Positions 22,545-29,252 of a DNA stretch of 29,252 bases are shown in pieces. The DNA lies in NCBI GenBank assembly GCA_964619775.1, contig CAZUFB010000022.1:1-29252 (forward strand), in the 5' to 3' direction. Source of the DNA: CAZUFB01 sp964619775 (lineage in GTDB: Bacteria; Actinomycetota; Coriobacteriia; Coriobacteriales; UMGS124). Under the pieces are notes generated by a model. It saw only the letters and a list, made by a program, of their open reading frames with translations, made no database searches and was not told the DNA's origin. Within the stretch, counting starts at the first letter, position 1; the number at the start of each line of letters is the position of its first letter. The position numbers and the translations under genes are program-made.

Positions 22545-24083
22545 TTACAGGCCGTAGACGTCGCGATACTTGGACGTCAGGTAGTCTGTGTAGCAGGTCG
22601 GGTCAAACGACTCCCCGCAGGCGTTCTCAACCAGCCATGCCGGGTCCTTCGCGCTGCCGTGGTGCCAGATGCGCTCGCCGAGCCAGGCGCACACCGGTGC
22701 CAGATCGCCCGATGCCACCGTGCCGAACACGTCGAAGTCGCGCTCCATCGCGCGCAGGTACTGGGCGGCGTAGGCGCTGCCGATCGCGTACGACGGGAAG
22801 TAGGCGAACGTGCCGTTGGACCAGTGGACGTCCTGCAGGATGCCGTGCGCGTCGTCGGGTACGTCGACTCCCAGGTACTCCTTCATGAGGGCGTTCCACA
22901 ACTCGGGCGCGTCGTGGACCGAGACCTCGTCGGCGAACAGCGCGCTTTCGACCTTGTAGCGCACCAAGATGTGCAGCGGGTAGGTCAGCTCGTCGGCCTC
23001 AGTGCGAATCAGGCTCGGCTCGCTGCGGCACACTGCCAGGTAGAGCGCGTGCGCATCGACGTCCTCAAAGGCCCCCGGCACGCAGGAACGCAGGATGGGG
23101 AGCAGCTGGCCGCAAAACGCCTCGCTACGCGCGACGACGTTCTCCATGAAGCGCGACTGGCTCTCGTGGATACCCATCGACACGCCCCCGCGCAGGCAGG
23201 TGTAGTCGTAGCGAGGGTCGATGCCCTGCTCATAGAGTGCATGCCCGCCTTCGTGGACCATCGAGAACAGTGCCGAGGCCGCGTTGTCCTCGTAGATGTG
23301 GTTCGCGATACGCACGTCATCGTGGGCCAGGGCGTCGGTGAAGGGATGCTCGGTGTCTCCGATGGACAGGGCGTCCATGTCGATGCCCATAAGCCGCGCG
23401 GTGCGCTCACAAATCTCGCGCTGTGCGGGAACCGGCACGCAGGTGCGCAAAAAACCGTCCTCGGGCTGCCAGCCCTTGCGCGTGATGGCATCGACGAGCG
23501 GCACCACCGCGGCGCGCACCTGATCGAAGAACGCGTCGAGCGAGGCACGCGTGAGACCGCGCTCGAAACGGTCGAGCCACACCTCGTAGGGATCGGCGTC
23601 GGGGTTGAGAAAGGCCGCCTGGCGCTTGAGCGAGGCGACGATGTCGACCAGGTACGGCTCGAACGAGGCGTAGTCGCTGTCGGCCTTGGCACGCCTCCAA
23701 ACGCTGCACGCCGCCGCGGTAAGGCGCGCGAAGTCAGCGCACTCCTGGGCGGGCACGGCGCCCATCTCGCGGTAGTTGCGCGCAAAGACCCGAAGCTCGT
23801 CGGCGTGCAGCTCGTCGAGCTCGCCGGCGTGGGCCGACAGAGCCTCGACCAGCTCGCCGGCGCGGGCGCCGTAAGCGCGCTCGTGCTCTTTGCCGGCAAG
23901 CGTCGCCAGCGCCTCGCTGCGGGCCTCCACGCCCTTGGTCGGGGCCACCGTCTCGCCGTCATAGTTGATGAGCTGCTGTGCGTACTGGTAGGCGAAAACC
24001 TCCGCCTGCAAGGCGTCGAACTCCCCTATCAGCCCGGCCAGCCCCTCGTCCCCGCAAACCGTCTTTTGCCCGACCTCGTTCAT
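22545..24083 (-). CDS. M32 (Taq-type) metallocarboxypeptidase
   Basis: A 512-residue soluble zinc carboxypeptidase of the thermostable carboxypeptidase Taq family, which trims C-terminal residues from peptides in the cytoplasm. The zinc motif HEGGHALYEQG is at residues 277-287. GIHESQSRFMENVVARS (about 305-321) carries the third ligand. DPRYDYTCLRGGVSMG resembles the conserved region before it. Near the C-terminus, GILQDVHWSNGTFAYFPSYAIG is another family signature. The length matches the family (about 500). The AGAGGA site is 9 bases before the ATG. It lies between the Asp23 gene (69 bases) and murT (56 bases) on the same strand. This may be one long transcript, but no functional link to the cell wall is implied by the sequence. 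Confidence 0.95.
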   Translation of the reverse strand: MNEVGQKTVCGDEGLAGLIGEFDALQAEVFAYQYAQQLINYDGETVAPTKGVEARSEALATLAGKEHERAYGARAGELVEALSAHAGELDELHADELRVFARNYREMGAVPAQECADFARLTAAACSVWRRAKADSDYASFEPYLVDIVASLKRQAAFLNPDADPYEVWLDRFERGLTRASLDAFFDQVRAAVVPLVDAITRKGWQPEDGFLRTCVPVPAQREICERTARLMGIDMDALSIGDTEHPFTDALAHDDVRIANHIYEDNAASALFSMVHEGGHALYEQGIDPRYDYTCLRGGVSMGIHESQSRFMENVVARSEAFCGQLLPILRSCVPGAFEDVDAHALYLAVCRSEPSLIRTEADELTYPLHILVRYKVESALFADEVSVHDAPELWNALMKEYLGVDVPDDAHGILQDVHWSNGTFAYFPSYAIGSAYAAQYLRAMERDFDVFGTVASGDLAPVCAWLGERIWHHGSAKDPAWLVENACGESFDPTCYTDYLTSKYRDVYGL

Positions 24084-24152
24084 CCGTGCCGTCCTCTCTT
24101 CTTCTGCCCGCCGCCCGTATCCCCACGCCGCAGACCGGCACGGGGCACGGCC

Positions 24153-24740
24153 CTATGCAGCTCCGTCTGCCTCGGGTTTCTCGGGCTTCTCACCGGGCTT
24201 CTCGCCCTTCTCGGACCGCTCGGCCTTCTCGCGACGCCGACCGCCCTCCATCTCCTCACGCGTCATCACGTTGGTGATGCGCACGTTCACAGAGTTGACG
24301 CGCAGCCCCGTCATGTCGGTGATCTTCTCCGAAATCTTGTCGTGCAGCTCTTGGAAAATCTTCGGGGCGGATTTGCCGTATTCCATGATGATGGAAACGC
24401 TCACGTTGCAGGCATCCTCGCCCACCATCTCGACCGAAACGCCCTTCGTGATGTCGGTGCCGCCAAAGCCCTCCTGAATCGACGAGATGAGGTTTCCTTT
24501 CATCTGCAAGATGCCGTCGACCGAACGGCAGGTAATGGCGACTATCTTTTCCACCACCGTGTTGTCGATCGACAGCGTGCTCTCGCCGGCCGGGGCGTCG
24601 GTGGTCATCAGCTCGGTGCTCCCCGTCGGGCACGGCCCGGCGTCCTCCGCGACAGACGCCGGTACCTCGACGGCCTCGGGGGAAAACTCCCGCATGGCGA
24701 AGGCGTCGGGCGCCTCCTGCTCCTTGATGTTCTCTAACAT
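24153..24740 (-). CDS. Asp23/Gls24 family envelope stress protein
   Basis: A 195-residue protein with an Asp23 domain at about residues 55-165: STLSIDNTVVEKIVAITCRS, then GFGGTDITKGVSVEMVGE, NVSVSIIMEYGKSAPKIF and TGLRVNSVNVRITNVM. The N-terminus (1-50) is acidic and the C-terminus (165-195) is a Lys/Glu/Pro-rich tail; both look disordered. In Firmicutes, Asp23 is a membrane-associated protein tethered by AmaP and linked to cell-wall stress; the neighbouring amaP-type gene supports that role here. The ATG at 24740 is preceded by GGAAGG. It is separated from amaP by 114 bases containing two hairpins. Confidence 0.93.
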   Translation of the reverse strand: MLENIKEQEAPDAFAMREFSPEAVEVPASVAEDAGPCPTGSTELMTTDAPAGESTLSIDNTVVEKIVAITCRSVDGILQMKGNLISSIQEGFGGTDITKGVSVEMVGEDACNVSVSIIMEYGKSAPKIFQELHDKISEKITDMTGLRVNSVNVRITNVMTREEMEGGRRREKAERSEKGEKPGEKPEKPEADGAA

Positions 24741-24773
24741 GGTGCCGCCTTCCTGTTGCCGGTTGAGCCTGCA

Positions 24774-24846
24774 CGCCCCGTCCGGGGCGCGCAAGGCGCG
24801 TGTCCACCTGACTGGTCGCAACCGCCCATGGCGCGCAAAGCGCGCC
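24774..24846 (-). other. Two consecutive hairpins between amaP and the Asp23 gene
   Basis: Reading the minus strand, GGCGCGC-TTT-GCGCGCC (24846-24830) is a perfect 7-bp hairpin just after the amaP stop. CGCCCC-GGAC-GGGGCG (24789-24774) is a perfect 6-bp hairpin 34 bases before the Asp23 start. Neither has a T-run. They may set different mRNA stability or partial termination between the two genes. Confidence 0.5.
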
Positions 24847-24854
24847 GTCGCTTC

Positions 24855-25760
24855 CTACGCGCGCGACGTGCCGCGGTCGGGTTCGTCGGCCTCGGCGGGT
24901 TCGCCAGGGCCCCTGTATTCGAACGAGGCGTCGAAGGCGGCGTCGCCTTCCGAATCGGGCGCGCAAGAACCGGGTTCCCTGAAATCGCCACCCCGCCCTG
25001 CGGCCTCGCCATCTGCAGGCACATCCTCCACCACGGCCCGGGTCTCGACGACGTCCTCGTCGCGCTGGGCGCGCGACGCCGCGACGCGTTCCTTGAAACG
25101 CTCCCACAGAGACGTTTTGGGCTCGACAGGAACCTCGGCCGCATCGGTACGCGCATAGGAAGGCCGGAACGGCTCGGCGTCGTCGATACCCTCGTAGCGC
25201 GGGGGTACGTAGTCGGCCGCCGCACGGGCATCCACCGCCTCCTGGGCGGCCTTGACCTCGCTGCGGCGTTGCGGCTCGACGAAGTTCACCGCCACATAGC
25301 GAACCTCATGGTCGGTGAACGCCTCGACGGCCTGTTTGGCAGAAGTCTGGATGCGACCGGCGGTCGCCATGAGCGACTCAGCCCCAAACGGCACCGCCGT
25401 CACCGTCAGATCGATGACCGGCTCGCCCTTGCGCTCGACGACGCGCGCCACGACATGCTGCAAAGAGATCCCCTCGATCGAGGAGAGCGCGCGGCGCGCC
25501 GTCGACTCGAGAGCGCTGCGCTCGATGTTGATGGTGCCCCCGGAACCCGCGTGGAGCGTCGCCTTTTCGTGCAGGATCCCGTAGACGACAAGGTAGAGGG
25601 CCGCAACCGCACCGGCCACCAGGGCCAGCCCCGGCAGCATGAGCAACGCCTTGAGGGCGGGGTGGAACCCCGATTCGAACAGCAGGATGTAGTAGAACAC
25701 GGTCGCGAGCACGGTGCATATAAGGTAGACGATGAGGAGGTTGCGCTTCCAGGTTTTCAT
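24855..25760 (-). CDS. amaP: Alkaline shock response membrane anchor protein (AmaP-like)
   Basis: A 301-residue protein with two N-terminal membrane helices (about 8-27 and 39-63). An Asp23-like domain follows at about 75-190 (INIERSALESTARRALSSIEGI, VVERKGEPVIDLTVTA, EVRYVAVNFVEPQ). The long acidic, disordered C-terminal tail from about 200 onward is extra compared with typical AmaP (about 190 residues). In Staphylococcus, AmaP anchors Asp23 at the membrane; here the Asp23 gene is directly downstream. The start at 25760 is supported by GGAAGGGACC before the ATG and by the MKTWKRNLLIVYL helix start. TATTAT on the minus strand (25840-25835) is a possible -10 for it, without a clear -35. Confidence 0.88.
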   Translation of the reverse strand: MKTWKRNLLIVYLICTVLATVFYYILLFESGFHPALKALLMLPGLALVAGAVAALYLVVYGILHEKATLHAGSGGTINIERSALESTARRALSSIEGISLQHVVARVVERKGEPVIDLTVTAVPFGAESLMATAGRIQTSAKQAVEAFTDHEVRYVAVNFVEPQRRSEVKAAQEAVDARAAADYVPPRYEGIDDAEPFRPSYARTDAAEVPVEPKTSLWERFKERVAASRAQRDEDVVETRAVVEDVPADGEAAGRGGDFREPGSCAPDSEGDAAFDASFEYRGPGEPAEADEPDRGTSRA

Positions 25761-25846
25761 GGCGGTCCCTTCCGACGATCCGGTCCCTACAGCCTGTCGC
25801 CCCGTGTCGTGCGGGCTCTGTGTGCACTGTACCCATAATACGCAGC

Positions 25847-25873
25847 CGGGCCCCGAGTTAGACCCGGGGCCCG
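25847..25873 (-). terminator. GC-rich stem-loop between yebC and amaP
   Basis: CGGGCCCCG (25847-25855) and CGGGGCCCG (25865-25873) form a perfect 9-bp stem with a 9-base loop, 50-75 bases after the yebC stop. No T-run follows on either strand, so factor-independent termination is uncertain. It lies beside a possible -10 for amaP, so an operator is an alternative. Confidence 0.4.
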
Positions 25874-25923
25874 AAATCTCTGGAGTACTTTTTACAAGGC
25901 GTTTCCGCCCCAGCAAAAGGAAG

Positions 25924-26721
25924 CTACTCTTCCTCGAGGGCCTCGGCGATCTCGTCGGTCATCTCCATCGTGTGGTAGACGTTCTGGACGTCGTCAAGCT
26001 CCTCGAGGCGGTCGATAAGGCGCATGACCTTTTTGGCATCGGCCACCGAAACGCTCGTGGGGGTGGTGGGGACCATCGTGAGCTCGGAACCCTTGACCTC
26101 GATTCCTTGCGCCTCAAGGCCCTTGTGGACCTCCTGCATCTGGTCATAGGCGGTGTAGACGACCCACTCGTCGCCGTTGTCTTCATAATCGTCGGCCCCC
26201 GCCTCGGCGACCGCCATCATGAACTCGTCCTCGTCCACGGCGTTCTCGCGGTCGGCCACCTTCTTGTCGTCGCTCTTGATAATCTTTTCCACCGCAACGG
26301 TGCCCTTGCGCTCGAACTGGAACGCGACCGAGCCGGTGGTGCCCAGGCTACCGCCCGAGTGCGAGAAAGCCGAGCGAACGTCGGCGGCGGTGCGGTTGCG
26401 GTTGTCGGTCAGGGCCTCGACGAACACGGCCACGCCGGCCGGGCCATAGCCCTCGTAGGTGACTTCCTCGTAGCTTGCCGCATCGGCACCCGAGCCGAAC
26501 GCCTTCTTGATGGCGGCGTCGATCTTGTCCTTGGGCATGGAATTGAGGCGCGCCTTCTCCACTGCGGCGGCAAGCGCGAAGTTGTTGTCGGGGTTGGGGT
26601 CGTTACCCTGGCGCGCGGCAACGGTGATGATGCGCGAAAGCTTGGAGAACAGCGCCGAGCGCTTGGCGTCCTGAGCGAACTTGCGGTGCTTCGTGGTAGC
26701 CCACTTGGAGTGTCCGGACAT
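25924..26721 (-). CDS. yebC: YebC/TACO1 family protein
   Basis: A 265-residue protein of the YebC/PmpR/TACO1 family. Members have been described as DNA-binding regulators and, more recently, as factors helping ribosomes through difficult proline-rich stretches. The N-terminus MSGHSKWATTKHRKFAQDAKR is diagnostic. SKLSRIITVAARQGN, NFALAAAVEKARLNSMPKDKI, YEGYGPAGVAVFVEALTDNRNRT and FSHSGGSLGTTGSVAFQF follow in order. The C-terminus is acidic, and an Asp/Glu-rich stretch (DEDEFMMAVAEAGADDYEDN) gives slightly more than the usual 240-250 residues. The ribosome site AAGGAG is 6 bases before the ATG. It sits 229 bases after lgt and probably has its own promoter in the AT-rich leader. Confidence 0.97.
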   Translation of the reverse strand: MSGHSKWATTKHRKFAQDAKRSALFSKLSRIITVAARQGNDPNPDNNFALAAAVEKARLNSMPKDKIDAAIKKAFGSGADAASYEEVTYEGYGPAGVAVFVEALTDNRNRTAADVRSAFSHSGGSLGTTGSVAFQFERKGTVAVEKIIKSDDKKVADRENAVDEDEFMMAVAEAGADDYEDNGDEWVVYTAYDQMQEVHKGLEAQGIEVKGSELTMVPTTPTSVSVADAKKVMRLIDRLEELDDVQNVYHTMEMTDEIAEALEEE

Positions 26722-26950
26722 GCATGCTCCTTAACTTACAGACTCAACTTGAACCAAAGGTGTGCGCACCGTCTCGCCGCTTCATTGCTACGAACACGGG
26801 CCTCGCCCGAAATAACAGAAGTATGTTACATAAAAATAACCATGCGATAAAGGCCGCACGGGATTTCCGCACGGGATTTCCGCGCAGGATTTTCACGCAG
26901 CGCAAAGCACCGTAGACACTTTGCCGCAAAAGGGCACAAGCCCGGTCCGG
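26722..26950 (-). other. lgt-yebC intergenic leader with AT-rich segment
   Basis: This region contains the three 13-bp tandem repeats (26856-26894), then an AT-rich block at about 26808-26848. On the minus strand that block reads TAACAT with a TTTATC 17 bases upstream, a possible weak promoter for yebC. A short GGGC-TTGT-GCCC-TTTT hairpin right after the lgt stop could be a weak terminator. No tRNA or small ORF is supported. Confidence 0.35.
26856..26894. repeat. Three tandem 13-bp repeats
   Basis: GCACGGGATTTCC occurs twice without spacing (26856-26868 and 26869-26881), followed by the variant GCGCAGGATTTTC (26882-26894). The array lies between lgt and the AT-rich promoter-like block before yebC. 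It may be a simple polymorphic repeat or a cluster of protein binding sites. Confidence 0.8.
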
Positions 26951-27763
26951 CTACCCCAGACGCAGGCGCTGGGGCCGTTTAAGCCGGCGCGCTACGACCA
27001 GCACCGCCACCCCAGCGACAACGAGCGGCAAACTCAGCAGCTGGCCCATCGTAATGGGCCCGAACAGATAGCCCAGCTGTGCGTCGGGTACGCGAACAAA
27101 CTCGATAAGGAAGCGAAACACCCCGTAGAGCACCAAAAACGTCCCGATGAACGTTCCCTGTGGGCGAGGCGGCACCTTGCGGGACAAGGCATAGAGCACA
27201 GCGAAGATAACCAGGCCTTCAAGCACCGCCTCGTAAAGCTGGGACGGATGGCGCATCACGCCGCCACCCGATTCGAAGGCCACACCCCAAGGTAGGTCGG
27301 TCTCCTTGCCCCATAGCTCCCCGTTCACGAAGTTTGCGCACCGGCCAAAGAACAGCCCCCACGGCGCTCCGATAACCACCAGGTCGCATATTGTGAGAAA
27401 CGACAGTTTCAGGTAGCGGCACGCAAGGAACCCGCCTACCAGCGCACCCGCCAAGCCGCCGTGGAACGACATCCCGCCTTCGGTGAACATCAGGATGTGC
27501 GCCGGATGCTCGAGATAGTACTCGAGATTGTAGAAAAGCACATAGGACGCGCGTGCGCCAACGATGACGCCCAAGGCGATTATCACCACGACGATGCACA
27601 CTTCGTCGATGCTCAGCGGAAGCTTCCAGCGCCTTGCCGTCCGGTACAGCATCACGGCGGCGATAAGAAAACCGGCAATATAGGCCAGACCGTACCACCG
27701 AACTTCATACGACCCGATGGAAAAGGCGATCGGGTCGAGCGCCTGGTAGATGTCGTTCAGCAT
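26951..27763 (-). CDS. lgt: Prolipoprotein diacylglyceryl transferase
   Basis: A 270-residue polytopic membrane enzyme that transfers diacylglycerol from phosphatidylglycerol to the lipobox Cys of prolipoproteins, the first step of lipoprotein maturation. About seven hydrophobic segments are visible. Signature pieces are YEVRWYGLAYIAGFL, GGMSFHGGLAGALVGG (His of the HGGL motif), GLFFGRCANFVNGELWG (conserved Arg and Asn) and HPSQLYEAVLEG. FRFLIEFVRVPD lies near the end, followed by a last helix and a basic tail (RRLKRPQRLRLG). The start ATG at 27763 has a modest GGGAAG site. It follows the cysteine-rich gene by 73 bases. Confidence 0.97.
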   Translation of the reverse strand: MLNDIYQALDPIAFSIGSYEVRWYGLAYIAGFLIAAVMLYRTARRWKLPLSIDEVCIVVVIIALGVIVGARASYVLFYNLEYYLEHPAHILMFTEGGMSFHGGLAGALVGGFLACRYLKLSFLTICDLVVIGAPWGLFFGRCANFVNGELWGKETDLPWGVAFESGGGVMRHPSQLYEAVLEGLVIFAVLYALSRKVPPRPQGTFIGTFLVLYGVFRFLIEFVRVPDAQLGYLFGPITMGQLLSLPLVVAGVAVLVVARRLKRPQRLRLG

Positions 27764-27836
27764 CGCACTTCCCGCAATGAATCGCCGTTTACTTGCCCGA
27801 ACAGCCCCAACGCCCGAAGCGGCGGCGAGACGCCGT

Positions 27837-28313
27837 CTAGAACAGGTGGATGGTCACGCCGCCCGCCGCATCCTTAGTCGCGGCGTCGGGAACCAACGCG
27901 CCATCGGACGCCCCCTCCCCGACGCGCGGGGCGTTCTTGAGGAAATACTCGCACGTATAGCAGCTTTTTTTGACGGCAACCATGCGGTCGACCGTGGGAT
28001 CGAGAATCAGGTTGAAGTCGGATGACGTCCGATGCCACGGACGCTCGCACACGGTGTACTGGCACTCGGTCGGACAGGGGCTGTAGCAGTCGGTCCGACT
28101 GTGTGGACACTCTTCCTGCATGGGCGCAACGAGTCCCATCAGACCTGCACAGCCGCGAAGGTTCCAGCATGCAACCGGACGCTTTTCACCCGCAGCGGCA
28201 GCCGTACGCGCAGCTTCAACCGCCTCGTCCTCGTAGCCCTCGACGCTGAGGGAAGTGAGGGCAGCATCGAACGACGCGACGTCCACACCTGGGGCAACGA
28301 TCCTCTCCTCCAT
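27837..28313 (-). CDS. Cysteine-rich protein of unknown function (nine Cys)
   Basis: A 158-residue protein. Residues 1-45 are acidic and helical. Then come C49 and C55 (ACWNLRGCAG), C69 (EECPHS), and C76, C80, C84, C89 (DCYSPCPTECQYTVC). After FNLILDPTVDRMVAVKKS comes C118-x-x-C121 (CYTCEYFL). The CW-x4-C opening recalls 'two-CW'-type small domains found in anaerobes, but the match is partial and I do not claim the family. The cysteine number and spacing suggest an Fe-S cluster or zinc. No signal peptide or membrane span is present, so the cysteines are probably cytoplasmic. GGAAGGGG precedes the ATG. It is downstream of a NifU-like gene and dcd, and upstream of lgt, on one strand. Confidence 0.75.
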   Translation of the reverse strand: MEERIVAPGVDVASFDAALTSLSVEGYEDEAVEAARTAAAAGEKRPVACWNLRGCAGLMGLVAPMQEECPHSRTDCYSPCPTECQYTVCERPWHRTSSDFNLILDPTVDRMVAVKKSCYTCEYFLKNAPRVGEGASDGALVPDAATKDAAGGVTIHLF

Positions 28314-28388
28314 CTCATCCCCTTCCTTGCCGCAGCTCCTTCAACAAGCCAACACAACGCCGCGTGTCAGGTAATCCCGTCCAGCGGT

Positions 28389-28940
28389 TTACAACAAGGC
28401 GGACGGCGTCGCACCTACCTGACCTTGATAATGGCTTCCCAGCTGCGGGGATCCGTATGGGTTGTCCACCGCGGTGGACATATAGGTAAACGAAATTTGC
28501 CCGATTTTCATACCTGGGTACAGCAGAATCGGCAGGTTGGCAACGTTTGCCAGCTCAAGCGTCAAAAACCCGTCCCAACCCGGGTCGACGTAGCCGGCAG
28601 TCGAATGGATCATCAAGCCCAGCCGGCCCAAGGTCGACTTGCCCTCGAGGCGACCCACGACGTTGTCAGGCAAAACGACGCGTTCAAGCGTCGTTCCCAA
28701 TGCGAACTCGCCCGGATGCAGCACAAAGGCGCCTCCGTCGACAACGGTGCAGCGCTTGGTGTAGTCAATCCCGCGTTCAAGCGGATCGATACAGAGGTGG
28801 GTCGAGTGCTCGAAAACCCTAAAGTCGTTGCCCAGGCGAAGGTCGATGCTCGACGGCTGGATTGCCCCTTCGTCAAGCGGATCTACCACGATACGCCCAG
28901 TCCCGAGCTCTTCGCGAATGCTTCTGTCCGACAAAACCAT
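28389..28940 (-). CDS. dcd: dCTP deaminase (probably the bifunctional dUMP-forming type)
   Basis: A 183-residue enzyme that deaminates dCTP. The actinobacterial/archaeal bifunctional form continues to dUMP and pyrophosphate. Key parts are MVLSDRSIREEL, IQPSSIDLRLG, FVLHPGEFALGTTLE, RLEGKSTLGRLGLMIHSTAGYVDPGWDG with the catalytic Glu at about 129 (LTLELANVANLP), and GMKIGQISF. The short C-terminal lid is YGSPQLGSHYQGQVGATPS. The segments GKSTLGRLG, HSTAG and YQGQ..PTPS-like resemble the mycobacterial bifunctional enzyme more than E. coli Dcd; that functional split is inference. AAAGGCGGGG precedes the ATG. It lies 40 bases after the NifU-like gene. Confidence 0.95.
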   Translation of the reverse strand: MVLSDRSIREELGTGRIVVDPLDEGAIQPSSIDLRLGNDFRVFEHSTHLCIDPLERGIDYTKRCTVVDGGAFVLHPGEFALGTTLERVVLPDNVVGRLEGKSTLGRLGLMIHSTAGYVDPGWDGFLTLELANVANLPILLYPGMKIGQISFTYMSTAVDNPYGSPQLGSHYQGQVGATPSALL

Positions 28941-28980
28941 GGGAAACCCCGCCTTTCAGCAAGCCGTACCCATGCCAAAC

Positions 28981-29217
28981 CTAGTCCTCAAGCGCAACAA
29001 CGCTCGTGACGCCCGGGACGCGCTCCTTGAGCACACGCTCCACGCCCATCGAAAGGTCGTACGACGACAACGGACACGAGGCGCAGCTTCCGTGCAACTC
29101 CACCGTCACGACACCGTCGTCAGAGACATCGACAAGCGAGATGTCTCCCCCGTCGGCCTGAAGCGACTCGCGCATAATGCCTATGATTTCAGCAACCTTG
29201 AGTTTATCGACAGCCAT
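28981..29217 (-). CDS. NifU-like Fe-S scaffold domain protein
   Basis: A 78-residue stand-alone NifU C-terminal (Nfu) domain that carries or transfers Fe-S clusters. The motif is LHGSCASCPLSSYDLSMGVE, with C45 and C48 as cluster ligands, and the helix IIGIMRESLQADGGDISLVDV before it is standard. I chose the ATG at 29217 because GGGAGGAATA directly precedes it; a GTG five codons upstream would lie over the ribosome site. It is the first visible gene of the right-hand gene group; sequence beyond 29252 is not available. Confidence 0.93.
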   Translation of the reverse strand: MAVDKLKVAEIIGIMRESLQADGGDISLVDVSDDGVVTVELHGSCASCPLSSYDLSMGVERVLKERVPGVTSVVALED

Positions 29218-29252
29218 TATTCCTCCCGACACCTTCCCCAGCAGGCAAATCC

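Noticed and set aside
26856..26894. Tandem repeats as a CRISPR array or replication iterons
   Set aside because: The units are only 13 bp with no spacers, and no cas gene or initiator gene is nearby.

Overview
The window looks like the chromosome of a high-G+C member of the Coriobacteriia (Actinobacteria). Three things suggest this. The sequence is GC-rich throughout. The dCTP deaminase is of the actinobacterial bifunctional type. These sit beside traits also shared with low-GC Gram-positives: a T-box leader in front of pheST, the MurT/GatD lipid II amidation pair, and Asp23/AmaP proteins. This placement is inference from gene content; genus cannot be set from what is visible. No phage, IS element, integrase, CRISPR array, rRNA or tRNA gene was seen. 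Almost every gene is on the minus strand.

Layout from the right end, in transcription order on the minus strand. (1) 29217-25924: NifU-like Fe-S scaffold domain, dcd, a nine-cysteine protein, lgt and a YebC/TACO1 protein. (2) 25760-19428: amaP and an Asp23/Gls24 protein, an M32 carboxypeptidase, then murT, gatD and a PflX-like radical SAM gene. The last three are joined by 4-base GTGA stop/start overlaps. (3) 19146-12790: a small membrane protein, pncB, argS, hom and an AspA/AstE-type M14 metallohydrolase, closed by a clear intrinsic terminator at 12715-12754. (4) Two plus-strand genes at 10250-12571: an MTA/SAH/adenosine deaminase and a purine nucleoside phosphorylase, together a purine and methylthioadenosine salvage pair. 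(5) 9966-8239: a COG3044-type ATPase. (6) 8110-436: a Phe T-box leader (specifier TTC), pheS, pheT, two membrane-anchored LCP-like proteins and a GT2 glycosyltransferase. (7) At the left edge, the first 66 codons of a biotin-dependent carboxyltransferase subunit, with a 30-bp inverted repeat about 90 bp upstream of its start.

Most genes are housekeeping. The part most worth attention is the phe operon. A tRNA-Phe-sensing leader sits at the head of an apparent transcription unit that runs on into envelope genes. Two of those encode LCP-fold proteins that lack the arginine normally found in the LCP 'IPRD' motif. The second ends in degenerate DxxGN repeats. It is interrupted by an in-frame TAG and then by a 100-N assembly gap whose two edges share the same 9 bases. 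Closing the gap on those 9 bases restores one continuous repeat-containing frame, which stops 2 bases before the glycosyltransferase start codon.
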